A stretch of DNA of 64,000 bases, from the NCBI GenBank assembly GCA_944324825.1, contig CALUXU010000003.1, forward strand, positions 124,001 to 188,000. The letters are read 5' to 3'. Origin of the DNA: Candidatus Gastranaerophilales bacterium (GTDB taxonomy: Bacteria > Cyanobacteriota > Vampirovibrionia > Gastranaerophilales > Gastranaerophilaceae). A program made the translations under genes and the position numbers. Positions 54,301 through 61,922 of this stretch are shown here, piece after piece. The notes under the pieces are model-generated. The model was not told where the DNA came from. It searched no databases and worked only from the letters and a program-made list of their open reading frames with translations. Numbering within the stretch: the stretch's first letter is position 1; the number at the start of each line of letters is the position of its first letter.

Positions 54301-54862
54301 GATTTCGGAATTAAAAGAAAAGCCAAACGATACACCTGTCACAATTTGCGGATTAATCACCACAGCACGTCAAATTCCGACCAAAAAAGATCCGTCAAAA
54401 TTTATAAAATTCCTGACACTTGAAGATTTGACAGGAAAAGTTGAACTTGTTGCGTTTAACAAAACAATACAAGAGTACGGTGAATATCTTCAAACCGAGC
54501 AAAAAGTAATTATATCGGGAAAAGTTCAACACAGAGAAGAAGAACAAACAAGCGTTCTCATAGATAATGTTAAACCGGTTGAAAACTCTAATCTGGTTAC
54601 GATTACCGTAAAAGACGAATTGAAGTATGAAGAACTTTGTGCGATAAAAAATATTCTGGCGGCACACCACGGCTCTGATCCTGTTTTATTCAACGTTCTG
54701 GAATCAAATGACAGAATCCTGACCGCGTCGATGTTCTGGGTTGCGGCATCAAACGATTTAATCAGCCAGTTAAGAAAACTCTTTGACAGCAAGATAGACG
54801 TTTCCGTAAAATCAATGGATACCCCGTCCAAAGAAAATGAAGAAGCACCTGCGGAGGTTTAA
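51386..54862 (+). CDS. dnaE: DNA polymerase III alpha subunit
   Basis: In this 1158-residue replicative polymerase the PHP domain starts at LHLHTEYSLLDGAIKIKDL. The palm has the catalytic pair in MPDIDTDF and GPGRGSAAGSVVAYALDI. The finger region includes FAAYCFNRAHSSAYAFVAYQTAYLKC, and a C-terminal OB fold (about 1000-1080) precedes the tau-binding end. It is the DnaE1 type. The ATG follows a -10-like TGCTAAATT by 6 nt with no Shine-Dalgarno sequence. It overlaps the convergent patatin gene by 4 nt. Confidence 0.97.
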   Translation: MSVQYVPLHLHTEYSLLDGAIKIKDLCKFAKEHNMPAVAVTDHGVMYGALDLYIDAKEAGIKPIIGCEFYVHTGDITERDQHNNPRYHLILLAKDNDGYMNLVKLASDAACKGFYVKPRINFELLKKYSKGLICCSACLGGEVLCHLKNGDYEGAKEVAKRYKDLFGDDYYIELQDHGLEDQKRTNPDLIKLAKELDIKMIITNDSHYLRKEDADWHDTLLCMQTQSLKSEEHRFHFPNNEFYVKTVDELRDAFKWMDSETFDECIKNTVDIAEKCHVTIKWEAPLPDYPVPAGYDTESYLDFLVNEGLKKKYGEENITEDLMERVRYELGIIHKMGFSAYFLITWDFIHYAKTHDIPVGPGRGSAAGSVVAYALDITDLDPIKHHLLFERFLNPERFSMPDIDTDFCIDKRGEVIDYVVDKYGEDKVCQIITFSTLAPRNAMKSVARVFGIEYAKSNKLASMIPTDAKNIDAALQDGMELREEYDKDPEVKRLVDTAKCVEGIKCGIGMHAAGVIISYKPLDQIVPVQPSKDGIIITQYHREILEKLKLLKMDFLGLRNLTMIHKTVKLVKRCQGIDVDINHIPLDDKPTYDMLVRGETVGVFQLESSGMTSLVKKLKPDVFEDLGALVALFRPGPLGSGMVDDFVERKHGRQAITYAHPRLEPILKDTYGTMVYQEQIMQIFQVMADYSLGQADQVRRMMGHKDPEAMAAQKDKLIEGSAKYGMKAEDATKLFEQIQNFAAYCFNRAHSSAYAFVAYQTAYLKCHYPVEYLSSLLSSVSGDQDKTQAYIEEAQKYGIKVLPPDINKSFLEYSPDGHNIRFGLAAIKQVGEGVVEAIIQEREEHGEYKDIFDFCKRLDPKHVNKRLLEGLIKAGAFSTIEKSRKQLLENMEYIISAVSREAKAREMGQVSLFAALPEDDSFASSQFQLGGSDEEFDDKQIQLFEKEFLGFYVTSHPLFSIRDKLPFLMTHKISELKEKPNDTPVTICGLITTARQIPTKKDPSKFIKFLTLEDLTGKVELVAFNKTIQEYGEYLQTEQKVIISGKVQHREEEQTSVLIDNVKPVENSNLVTITVKDELKYEELCAIKNILAAHHGSDPVLFNVLESNDRILTASMFWVAASNDLISQLRKLFDSKIDVSVKSMDTPSKENEEAPAEV

Positions 54863-56067
54863 GGCTTCAAAAGCTCAATCTTGTCGAGAGCCAAATTAAG
54901 TTTGTTAATTCTTGAATTTACTTCAAAAATCAATCGGGTCAAAATCTTTATCAGTTTTCTTTTATCCTTAAATTTAGGTCTGCCAAACCAGGAGCGTCCT
55001 TTTGAGGATTCGAGGAACTCATCTTTAAAAACTTTCATCCTGTTATATACGGAAACAGAGAGGACATCTTTGATATCCGCAAGCAGAATATACAATTCGC
55101 CTAAAAGCAATCTTGCCTGAGATATACTGTCTGCTTTAACAAAATCAAGCATACTCATAAGTATTTTGAAGATTAATTCGTAATGCCCGATTAATTTGTG
55201 TTTCTTCTTTACAAGAGTCGTTGTGAAATAATGCATTGACTGTTTATAACCTAAATCAATAAGGTTATTACGCATATCCTCTGACATGTTAAAATCAAGA
55301 ATGATAACATTTCCGGTATTTAATTTGATATAATCATAATCATCTCTGTTACCGTAGCAGCAAATAATATGATCTGTTGCGGCAGAGGTCATACAGCTGT
55401 ATATTGCGTTAAAGAAATCAATTGCGTTATTGTCAACTTTTTCGTATTCACCTTCCAGACGGAATTCAAGTATTCTGTTTACACCGAGTTTTAAGTTGTT
55501 TGAAAGTTTCCACAAAGGAATACTTTTCAACAAATCGCCATCCACCAGTTTTTTACCGTTGATTTCAACAGGAGTCATCAATCCCGGCATGCTGCAGGAG
55601 ATTCTTATAGCTTCCGCTATTTCAAAATCAGGAGTTTCCTGTTTAGAAAATTCTTTACACTTGAACTTGTTTAAATCTGTTGTGTAGATTAAAAGATTTT
55701 TTTCTAAGTTTGCAAACGTAACGGGTTTATTCTTCCCTTTTTTATAATTTTTGCCGTAAAATTTTTTCTCAATATTTTCTCTCACCCACTGGGTAAAGAT
55801 TTCACCTTTGCTCAGAGCAAAATCTTTCCCTAAGCTGAGATGAATATCTCTAAAAAGTTCAAAATTTACTTTTATGAGAATTTCTTTGATTTCATCATAA
55901 GAATAACCAACGGCAACAAAAGCGGCAAGAATAGCACCAACAGAAGAACCAACAAGGGTATCGTACTTAATCTTTAATTCGTGCAGGGCTTTTATTGCGC
56001 CTACATAGGCAAATCCTCTGACTGCACCGCCGCCAAATATACAGGTATAAACTTCTTCTTTTGACAT
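54859..56067 (-). CDS. Patatin-like phospholipase
   Basis: In this 402-residue protein the patatin domain has the oxyanion glycines FGGGAVRGFAYVGA, the nucleophile Ser42 in VGSSVGAILA (GxSxG) and the catalytic Asp in KKLVDGDLLK. These form the Ser-Asp dyad of bacterial patatins that hydrolyse acyl chains from phospholipids. A C-terminal extension of about 120 residues is lysine-rich and helical. No secretion signal is seen. The ATG at 56067 has a TATAAT 9 nt upstream and no Shine-Dalgarno sequence. It may act in lipid turnover. Confidence 0.88.
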   Translation of the reverse strand: MSKEEVYTCIFGGGAVRGFAYVGAIKALHELKIKYDTLVGSSVGAILAAFVAVGYSYDEIKEILIKVNFELFRDIHLSLGKDFALSKGEIFTQWVRENIEKKFYGKNYKKGKNKPVTFANLEKNLLIYTTDLNKFKCKEFSKQETPDFEIAEAIRISCSMPGLMTPVEINGKKLVDGDLLKSIPLWKLSNNLKLGVNRILEFRLEGEYEKVDNNAIDFFNAIYSCMTSAATDHIICCYGNRDDYDYIKLNTGNVIILDFNMSEDMRNNLIDLGYKQSMHYFTTTLVKKKHKLIGHYELIFKILMSMLDFVKADSISQARLLLGELYILLADIKDVLSVSVYNRMKVFKDEFLESSKGRSWFGRPKFKDKRKLIKILTRLIFEVNSRINKLNLALDKIELLKP

Positions 56068-56076
56068 AATACGTGT

Positions 56077-56082
56077 ATTATA
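56077..56082 (-). promoter_or_regulatory. -10 box of the patatin gene
   Basis: TATAAT on the minus strand lies 9 nt before the ATG at 56067. The spacing suggests a leaderless transcript. Confidence 0.55.
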
Positions 56083-56127
56083 TAACAGAAACTTGGAATT
56101 ATAAAGTAACCGAGAGCACTAAATCCC

Positions 56128-56424
56128 TTATTTCCCCCTGCTTCTTACAACAGGCGGCATATAAAAAATCGGATAATTATAGAACAAATCATACATAGGT
56201 TCACTTGTATAATAGTTATAATACATCGGGTCGTAATAGCGCGGCTTTCCTTTTCCCGTAAAATCAAACCCGCCGTTTGAATCATAAGTTTCATCTTTTA
56301 CGACAAGACTGCCATGCCAGCTTTTAGGTTTCTTACACGGCAGAGAAACAGAATCTTCTGCCAGAGCGATAGCAGGCATTAACACTATTGAAAAAATTAA
56401 AAATAAACGAAAAATATTTTTCAT
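56128..56424 (-). CDS. Small exported Tyr-rich protein, 98 aa
   Basis: A clear signal peptide (FRLFLIFSIVLMPAIALA, cleavage after about residue 22) is followed by a short polar segment with a CKKPKSWHG motif and a tail rich in Tyr and Pro (RYYDPMYYNYYTS and YNYPIFYMPPV). I recognise no family. GAGGG lies 6 nt before the ATG. It is 31 nt after a second small Tyr-rich gene on the same strand, so both are probably made together. The Tyr/Pro-rich tail may be disordered or surface-exposed. Confidence 0.68.
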   Translation of the reverse strand: MKNIFRLFLIFSIVLMPAIALAEDSVSLPCKKPKSWHGSLVVKDETYDSNGGFDFTGKGKPRYYDPMYYNYYTSEPMYDLFYNYPIFYMPPVVRSRGK

Positions 56425-56455
56425 ATCAAACCCTCAACCTGATAATAGCATAATA

Positions 56456-56611
56456 TTACCATCTTGGATACCTAAATAAATTATTGTAGTAATACGGGTA
56501 ATACCCCCAACAATATCTGTGAGGCGGAATATTTTTCACCGCATACACAGCCGCACACACAGGCAGGGCAATCCCGAGCATCATTGCAAAAGTCATCATT
56601 TTGTCGTTCAT
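56456..56611 (-). CDS. Small exported or membrane-anchored Tyr-rich protein, 51 aa
   Basis: A 51-codon frame starts at ATG 56611 with GGAG 9 nt upstream and ends TAA at 56456. The first 25 residues form a hydrophobic signal or anchor (FAMMLGIALPVCAAVYAV). The remaining 26 are Tyr/Pro/Trp-rich (CWGYYPYYYNN and RYPRW). It lies 31 nt upstream of the other Tyr-rich gene on the same strand. The shared composition and export signal suggest a pair with a common envelope role. No homologue is known to me. Confidence 0.62.
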   Translation of the reverse strand: MNDKMMTFAMMLGIALPVCAAVYAVKNIPPHRYCWGYYPYYYNNLFRYPRW

Positions 56612-56716
56612 AATATTTCACTCCATATCCGTACATTAGTATAACGATTGAGGATAAAAAATGTTCATTTTTGAATAGAAATGTTAATTTTTCTACAACG
56701 TTTAATGTTAAAATTC

Positions 56717-56745
56717 TTTACAAGAATCTAATTTTGCTCTAATAT
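56717..56745 (+). promoter_or_regulatory. Candidate promoter of the pyrH operon
   Basis: TTTACA (56717-56722) and TAATAT (56740-56745) are separated by 17 nt, about 40 nt before the pyrH ATG. The -10 differs from consensus at two positions, so support is moderate. Confidence 0.4.
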
Positions 56746-56787
56746 TGAATAGACGGTGTTTGTCGAGAGTTTTACAAGGACAAAGAA

Positions 56788-57501
56788 ATGAAAGAGTATA
56801 ACAGGATTTTACTTAAAGTAAGCGGAGAAGCGCTGCTCGGGGAACAAGAGTTCGGGATTGATTACAAGCCTGTTGATATGATTGCCCATGAAATTGCGGA
56901 AGCTCAAAAAGCCGGGGTTCAAATTGCAGTTGTAGTCGGCGGCGGAAACATTTTCAGAGGGATGAAAAACAGTGCAAAACTCGGGATGGACAGAGCTTCC
57001 GGTGATTATGTCGGAATGCTTGCAACCGTTATGAACGCAATAGCACTGCAAAGCGCACTAAAGGCAATCAATATTGATTGCAGAGTCCAATCGGCTCTTG
57101 AAATTAAACAGATTGCAGAACCTTATATCAGAAATAAAGCTATCCGACATCTGGAAAAAGGCCGTGTTGTAATATTCGCAGCAGGAACAGGAAATCCGTT
57201 CTTTACAACTGATACAGCTGCCGCATTGAGAGCATCAGAAATCAATGCTGATGCAATGCTTATGGCTAAAAACGGTGTTGACGGAGTATACGATGACGAC
57301 CCGAAAACTAATCCGAATGCCAGAAAATTGGATAATATAAAATACTCTGATATAATAAAAAATGATTTAAAAGTAATGGATGCATCAGCATGCACATTAT
57401 GTGAACAAAATAATATTCCGATTGTAGTTTTTGATTTTGCTGCAAAAGGCAGTCTTATGAAAATTATAAACGGAGAAAAAATAGGAACATTTGTTAATTA
57501 G
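56788..57501 (+). CDS. pyrH: UMP kinase
   Basis: This 237-residue amino-acid-kinase fold enzyme has LLKVSGEALLGE, VVVGGGNIFRG and GTGNPFFTTDTAA, all typical of bacterial PyrH. It phosphorylates UMP to UDP and is normally hexameric and regulated by GTP/UTP. AAGGA lies about 9 nt before the ATG. It begins the pyrH-frr-cdsA-rnc-rpe run, the classical translation/envelope neighbourhood. Confidence 0.97.
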   Translation: MKEYNRILLKVSGEALLGEQEFGIDYKPVDMIAHEIAEAQKAGVQIAVVVGGGNIFRGMKNSAKLGMDRASGDYVGMLATVMNAIALQSALKAINIDCRVQSALEIKQIAEPYIRNKAIRHLEKGRVVIFAAGTGNPFFTTDTAAALRASEINADAMLMAKNGVDGVYDDDPKTNPNARKLDNIKYSDIIKNDLKVMDASACTLCEQNNIPIVVFDFAAKGSLMKIINGEKIGTFVN

Positions 57502-57528
57502 TATAGTTATTTATTGAAAGAGGTAAAC

Positions 57529-58095
57529 ATGTCAGAAGCAGTTGATGAGATTTTTTTAACAGGCGAAGAGAAAATGGAAAAAGCTATTGCCCAGATGATG
57601 AAAGAATTCGGGACAATCAGAACAGGTCGCGCAAATCCTATTATCTTAGATAAAGTTCTTGTTGATTACTATGGAGCACCAACTCCACTAAGACAAATGT
57701 CTCAAGTAACAGTAAGTGAAGGTACAACTCTCATCATCACTCCTTATGACAAAACTATCTTAAAAGAGATAGAAAAAGCTATTATCAAAGCGGAATTAGG
57801 TATCGCACCAAACAGTGACGGTATATGTATCAGATTGAAATTTCCGCCTTTAACAGAAGAAAGAAGAAAAGAAATCGTTAAAGACGTTAAGAAAATCGGG
57901 GAAGAATCAAAAGTTGCTATCAGAAATATAAGAAGAGATATGACTGACGGCTTGAAAAAAATCGAAAAAGATGAAAAACTTCCGGAAGATACGGTTAAAG
58001 ATTATCAAGATCAGATTCAAAAACTAACAGATAAATATACAAAACATATTGATAGTTCTGTTGCAGAAAAAGAAAAAGAGGTCTTAACGGTATAA
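57529..58095 (+). CDS. frr: Ribosome recycling factor
   Basis: This 188-residue protein has GTIRTGRANPIILDKVLVDYYG, PLRQMSQVTVSEG, the central ILKEIEKAIIKAELGIAPNSDG and IRNIRRD(M), all conserved in RRF. It splits post-termination ribosomes with EF-G. The ATG at 57529 has AAAGAGG upstream; a TTG at 57514 is rejected. The stop overlaps cdsA as TAATG. Confidence 0.97.
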   Translation: MSEAVDEIFLTGEEKMEKAIAQMMKEFGTIRTGRANPIILDKVLVDYYGAPTPLRQMSQVTVSEGTTLIITPYDKTILKEIEKAIIKAELGIAPNSDGICIRLKFPPLTEERRKEIVKDVKKIGEESKVAIRNIRRDMTDGLKKIEKDEKLPEDTVKDYQDQIQKLTDKYTKHIDSSVAEKEKEVLTV

Positions 58096-58982
58096 TGGAT
58101 CAAAAAAATCTAACCCGTTTAATTACGGGTACAATAATGGGGTTTATAGTATTAGGTTCAATCATGTACGGAGGACTCCCATTATTTATTTTAACATTGT
58201 TGGTGATTTATTTTGCGACAAAAGAATATGTTCTGATACTAAGACATAAAGGTTTTTATCCGAGCATAAAAGTTATTTTGTTTGCTGATGCATTTTTTGC
58301 AATTTTAGCATATTTAAACAAATTTAATCTGCTTTCTTTTGCAGTAACCGTATCATCAATTGTTGCCTTTATCTGGGTTTTATTTAAAGGACGCCAGCCT
58401 TATATCGCAAACGTTGCGACAACAATTCTGGGATTTATATACGGAGGGCTTTTCCCTCTATATTTAATCTTTTTAAGAGATATAGGCTCTCATCCGGTTT
58501 ACAACCATTTTATAAAAATGCCGTCAGGTCATGAAGGTTTGGCATACTTAGTACTCTTATTTTTCTGTGTACTGTTTACGGATACCGGATGCTATTACTT
58601 CGGAACTAAATTCGGAAAACATAAACTGGCACCTGTTATCAGCCCGAATAAAACAATAGAAGGCGCTATCGGCGGTACAATGTGTACCGTACTGGGTGCT
58701 CTTTTAATCGGATATATCGATCACCTGCCTTGGTATCACTGTGTAATTATAGGCTTTTTGATTGCATTTTTTGCACAAATTGGTGATTTGTGCGAATCCC
58801 TGATAAAAAGGGATGCAGGAGTAAAAGATTCCGGAAACACTCTCCCGGGACACGGCGGTTTCCTTGACAGAACAGACAGTTATGTATTTACACTACCTGT
58901 TTTATACTATTATTTCCAATATTTTGTATATTCACCGGACACAATGAGTAATATACTGAGTTTCTTTAAAGGCTTGATATAA
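58095..58982 (+). CDS. cdsA: Phosphatidate cytidylyltransferase
   Basis: This 295-residue membrane enzyme with about eight helices has the C-terminal signature CESLIKRDAGVKDSG followed by PGHGGFLDRTDS, which carries the Mg-binding Asp residues. It forms CDP-diacylglycerol from phosphatidate and CTP, the entry to phospholipid headgroup synthesis. It couples to frr and rnc by TAATG overlaps. The usual isoprenoid genes (uppS, dxr) are not between. Confidence 0.94.
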   Translation: MDQKNLTRLITGTIMGFIVLGSIMYGGLPLFILTLLVIYFATKEYVLILRHKGFYPSIKVILFADAFFAILAYLNKFNLLSFAVTVSSIVAFIWVLFKGRQPYIANVATTILGFIYGGLFPLYLIFLRDIGSHPVYNHFIKMPSGHEGLAYLVLLFFCVLFTDTGCYYFGTKFGKHKLAPVISPNKTIEGAIGGTMCTVLGALLIGYIDHLPWYHCVIIGFLIAFFAQIGDLCESLIKRDAGVKDSGNTLPGHGGFLDRTDSYVFTLPVLYYYFQYFVYSPDTMSNILSFFKGLI

Positions 58983-59668
58983 TGTGCAATAACATCTTGG
59001 ATACAGAATGCGATAACAAAGATTTGTTTGAAGCTGCAATAACGCATCCTTCGTATACCCAAGAGCACGAGCTGTCACCATTGGAAAGTTATGAACGTCT
59101 GGAGTTTTTTGGAGATTCAGTCTTGAAGCTGTTTTCCTCGGAGCTGCTGCTGAAAAAATATCCGGATTACGATGAAGGGAAGTTATCAAAGATTCGTTCT
59201 TTTCTGGTTTCTGATGCGACAATATCCAAAATCGCACTTGAAATAGGGGTAAATGATATAATAAGGTTATCAGAATCAGAAGAAAAACAGGGCGGAAGGA
59301 AACGAGAATCAAATATCGCATGTGCTTTTGAAGCAATTCTCGGTGCATATTATCTTGACGGAAAACAAGATGCGGTAAAAAGCTTTTTAGAGTATCAGTT
59401 GTCAAAATACATTGAAGAAATAGACAATCATTTTGAAAGATACAATTCAAAAGCAATTTTACAGGAATACACCCAATCTCAAACCAAAGAGCTGCCGGAG
59501 TATGAAGTAGTAAGTGTCACAGGGCCGGCACATAAGCCGATATTTGAAGTACAGGTTACTTATTGTGGTAAAATATTAGGACAGGCAACAGGTTCTACCA
59601 AAAAGGAAGCGGAACAAAATGCTGCATACAAAGCCTGTGAAGCACTCGGAATAATAAAGGAATCATAA
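58982..59668 (+). CDS. rnc: Ribonuclease III
   Basis: This 228-residue protein has ERLEFFGDSVLKLFSSELL, the catalytic signature with the Glu/Asp metal residues, and downstream ACAFEAILGAYYLD, which supplies the second acidic site. A C-terminal dsRBD runs from about 150 to the end (YNSKAILQEYTQ to AEQNAAYKACEALG). It processes rRNA and other double-stranded RNAs. It shares TAATG junctions with cdsA and rpe. Confidence 0.96.
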   Translation: MCNNILDTECDNKDLFEAAITHPSYTQEHELSPLESYERLEFFGDSVLKLFSSELLLKKYPDYDEGKLSKIRSFLVSDATISKIALEIGVNDIIRLSESEEKQGGRKRESNIACAFEAILGAYYLDGKQDAVKSFLEYQLSKYIEEIDNHFERYNSKAILQEYTQSQTKELPEYEVVSVTGPAHKPIFEVQVTYCGKILGQATGSTKKEAEQNAAYKACEALGIIKES

Positions 59669-60318
59669 TGAACAAGATAATTGTGTCGCCATCAATATTA
59701 TCAGCGGATTTCGTAAATCTTGAACGTGATATAAAAAGAGTTGAAGAAGCCGGAGCAGATTGGATTCATATTGATGTCATGGACGGTCATTTTGTTCCTA
59801 ATATTACAATAGGGATTCCGGTGGTAAAAGCGATTCGAAGAATTACAAAACTTCCTCTGGACGTACATTTAATGATAGAAAATCCGGAAAAGTATATCGT
59901 AGCGTTTTCAAAAGCAGGTGCCGACATTATAACAATTCATTATGAAGCGGCTAAAGAAAACTTAAAAGATACAATTAATATGATAAAAGCCTGCAACGTA
60001 AAAGCAGGGGTTTCAATAAAACCCAAGACCAGCCAGGAGTGGCTGATACCGTATTTAAAGGATATTGATTTGGCGCTTGTAATGACAGTAGAGCCGGGCT
60101 TTGGGGGACAGGAGTTTCTTCATCACTGTGCAATGAAGATTCCGAAAATAAAAGAACATGTAGATGATAACTTTATTATTCAGGTTGATGGCGGAATAAA
60201 TAATATAACCTCAAAAATATGTACCTCACTTGGCGCAAATTCACTTGTTGCAGGAAGTTACATCTATGGCAGCGACGATATCAAACATTCAATTAACTGT
60301 TTAAAAAATATTTCATAG
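59668..60318 (+). CDS. rpe: Ribulose-phosphate 3-epimerase
   Basis: This 216-residue TIM barrel has SPSILSADF, the metal-site HIDVMDGHFVPNI, LDVHLMIENPEKY and VMTVEPGFGGQEF, then QVDGGIN. It interconverts ribulose-5-P and xylulose-5-P in the pentose phosphate cycle. It ends the pyrH run. The mlaE promoter lies 35 nt downstream. Confidence 0.96.
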   Translation: MNKIIVSPSILSADFVNLERDIKRVEEAGADWIHIDVMDGHFVPNITIGIPVVKAIRRITKLPLDVHLMIENPEKYIVAFSKAGADIITIHYEAAKENLKDTINMIKACNVKAGVSIKPKTSQEWLIPYLKDIDLALVMTVEPGFGGQEFLHHCAMKIPKIKEHVDDNFIIQVDGGINNITSKICTSLGANSLVAGSYIYGSDDIKHSINCLKNIS

Positions 60319-60349
60319 TATAACCGGATGATACCAATCCCAGTATCTG

Positions 60350-60358
60350 TGGTATAAT
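60350..60358 (+). promoter_or_regulatory. Extended -10 promoter of the mla-type operon
   Basis: TGG-TATAAT is a perfect extended -10, 7 nt before the ATG at 60366. The gene has no Shine-Dalgarno sequence, which suggests a leaderless mRNA. Confidence 0.62.
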
Positions 60359-60365
60359 TGGGTTA

Positions 60366-61169
60366 ATGAGAGAATTTACATTAAAAAGTACAATTACGTA
60401 TAAAGTGTATCGTCAATTGTTGATAATATTAGAGGACTTCTTATCAACAATAGGTGATATCGTAATTTACGCAGGAAAAGTAATTTCATTCATATTCAAA
60501 AGAGAGCTAGCCTGGAAGGAAATCATATACCAGTGCGCCCGTTTTGGGGTCAGTTCTCTGCCAATCACCCTTTCCATTGTCGGGATGTCATCTGTTATTG
60601 TAGCAATGCAGGTTGCAGGCGAGATGGTAAAACAGGGAGCAGGGAATTTTGTCGGAATGCTCGTTGCAATACTTGTTGTCAGAGAAGCCGGAATCATTAT
60701 GTCCGGTTTTGCAATAATATCGATGATAGGCTCATCTATTGCTTCAGAAATTGCGACCATGCGTGTAACGGAACAAATTGATGCTATCAGGGTTTTAAAG
60801 GTCGATCCCATAAGATATTTATTTGTCCCGAGAGTATTATCCGGAATTTTAATGATGCCGCCGGTACTTGTTGTATCATCACTTGTCGGAATTGTAGGCG
60901 GTGGAATCGCATCACATCTTGCCTCCGGATTATCCTACAGAGCATTTTTTGAATCAGTATGGAGCGGTCTGTTTATAAAAGACATGAATGTTGCACTTCT
61001 TAAGGCGGTTGTTTTCGGATTTACAATTGCACTAATAAGCTGTGTGTGCGGATACAACGCAAAAGGCGGTGCCAAAGGTGTTGGCGAAGCAACAACAAAA
61101 GCAGTCGTATGGTCTTTTGTCGGAATAGTATTATGGGATTTACTATTCTCAATTATATTTTTCTTTTAA
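60366..61169 (+). CDS. mlaE: MlaE-type lipid ABC transporter permease
   Basis: This 267-residue permease has an N-terminal interfacial helix and five to six membrane helices. Conserved segments include REAGIIMSGFAIISMIGSSIASEIATMRVTEQIDAIRVLKVDP and the C-terminal CGYNAKGGAKGVGEATTKAVV. In MlaFEDB and chloroplast TGD1 it forms the lipid channel of the inner-membrane complex that moves phospholipids between membranes. It is followed 13 nt later by the ATPase gene. The start ATG follows an extended -10 directly. Confidence 0.94.
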   Translation: MREFTLKSTITYKVYRQLLIILEDFLSTIGDIVIYAGKVISFIFKRELAWKEIIYQCARFGVSSLPITLSIVGMSSVIVAMQVAGEMVKQGAGNFVGMLVAILVVREAGIIMSGFAIISMIGSSIASEIATMRVTEQIDAIRVLKVDPIRYLFVPRVLSGILMMPPVLVVSSLVGIVGGGIASHLASGLSYRAFFESVWSGLFIKDMNVALLKAVVFGFTIALISCVCGYNAKGGAKGVGEATTKAVVWSFVGIVLWDLLFSIIFFF

Positions 61170-61182
61170 AATAGGTATAAAT

Positions 61183-61902
61183 ATGAGTATTGAAGTTAAA
61201 AACTTAATAAAAAGATTCGATGAAAAAACAGTAATCGATAATATATCTTTTAAAGTTGATTCGGGAGAGATTCTTGCAATTGTAGGGTTCAGCGGTTCAG
61301 GTAAAAGTACCGTTTTAAAATTAATCTGCGGTTTAATAGAAAAAGACGGCGGAGAAATCACAACCTCCGGTGATATTGCAATGGTTTTCCAATACTCAGC
61401 CCTAATAGATTCTCTGAATGTTGCAGACAATATTTCATTTGCGCTAAGAGAGAGAAAAGACTTAAGAAAAAAATACACAGAAGCTCAAATTCGCCAAATA
61501 GTCAGAGAGAAATTGGCTCTTGTCGGTCTATCAGGTGTAGAAAATAAATTCCCGTCAGAGCTGTCAGGCGGTATGCAAAAACGTGTAAGCTTCGCCAGAG
61601 CAATTGTGACATCTCCGAATATAATCCTTTATGACGAACCTACTGCAGGTTTAGACCCTGTATCCTCGACATTAATAGAGGATTATATCGTAAGATTAAA
61701 AGAGGAAACCCACGCAGCATCGATAGTTGTAACCCACCAAATGTCTACAATTATGCGAACTGCCGATAAAATTATTATGTTGTATAATGGTAAAGTAGTA
61801 TTCACGGGTACTCCGCAAGATTTGATGAGACAGGATACACCATATACAAAACAATTTGTAACAGCATCTTTAGATGGTCCGATGAAGATGCTGCAAGGAT
61901 AA
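61183..61902 (+). CDS. mlaF: MlaF-type lipid ABC transporter ATPase
   Basis: This 239-residue ATPase has Walker A GFSGSGKST, signature LSGGMQKRV, Walker B ILYDEPTAGLDP and the switch His in VVTHQM. It energises lipid transport with MlaE and the MCE protein encoded next. The length is slightly below E. coli MlaF (about 270). Neighbouring genes leave little doubt about the function. Confidence 0.95.
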   Translation: MSIEVKNLIKRFDEKTVIDNISFKVDSGEILAIVGFSGSGKSTVLKLICGLIEKDGGEITTSGDIAMVFQYSALIDSLNVADNISFALRERKDLRKKYTEAQIRQIVREKLALVGLSGVENKFPSELSGGMQKRVSFARAIVTSPNIILYDEPTAGLDPVSSTLIEDYIVRLKEETHAASIVVTHQMSTIMRTADKIIMLYNGKVVFTGTPQDLMRQDTPYTKQFVTASLDGPMKMLQG

Positions 61903-61922
61903 GAACATAGAGGAAACGATAT

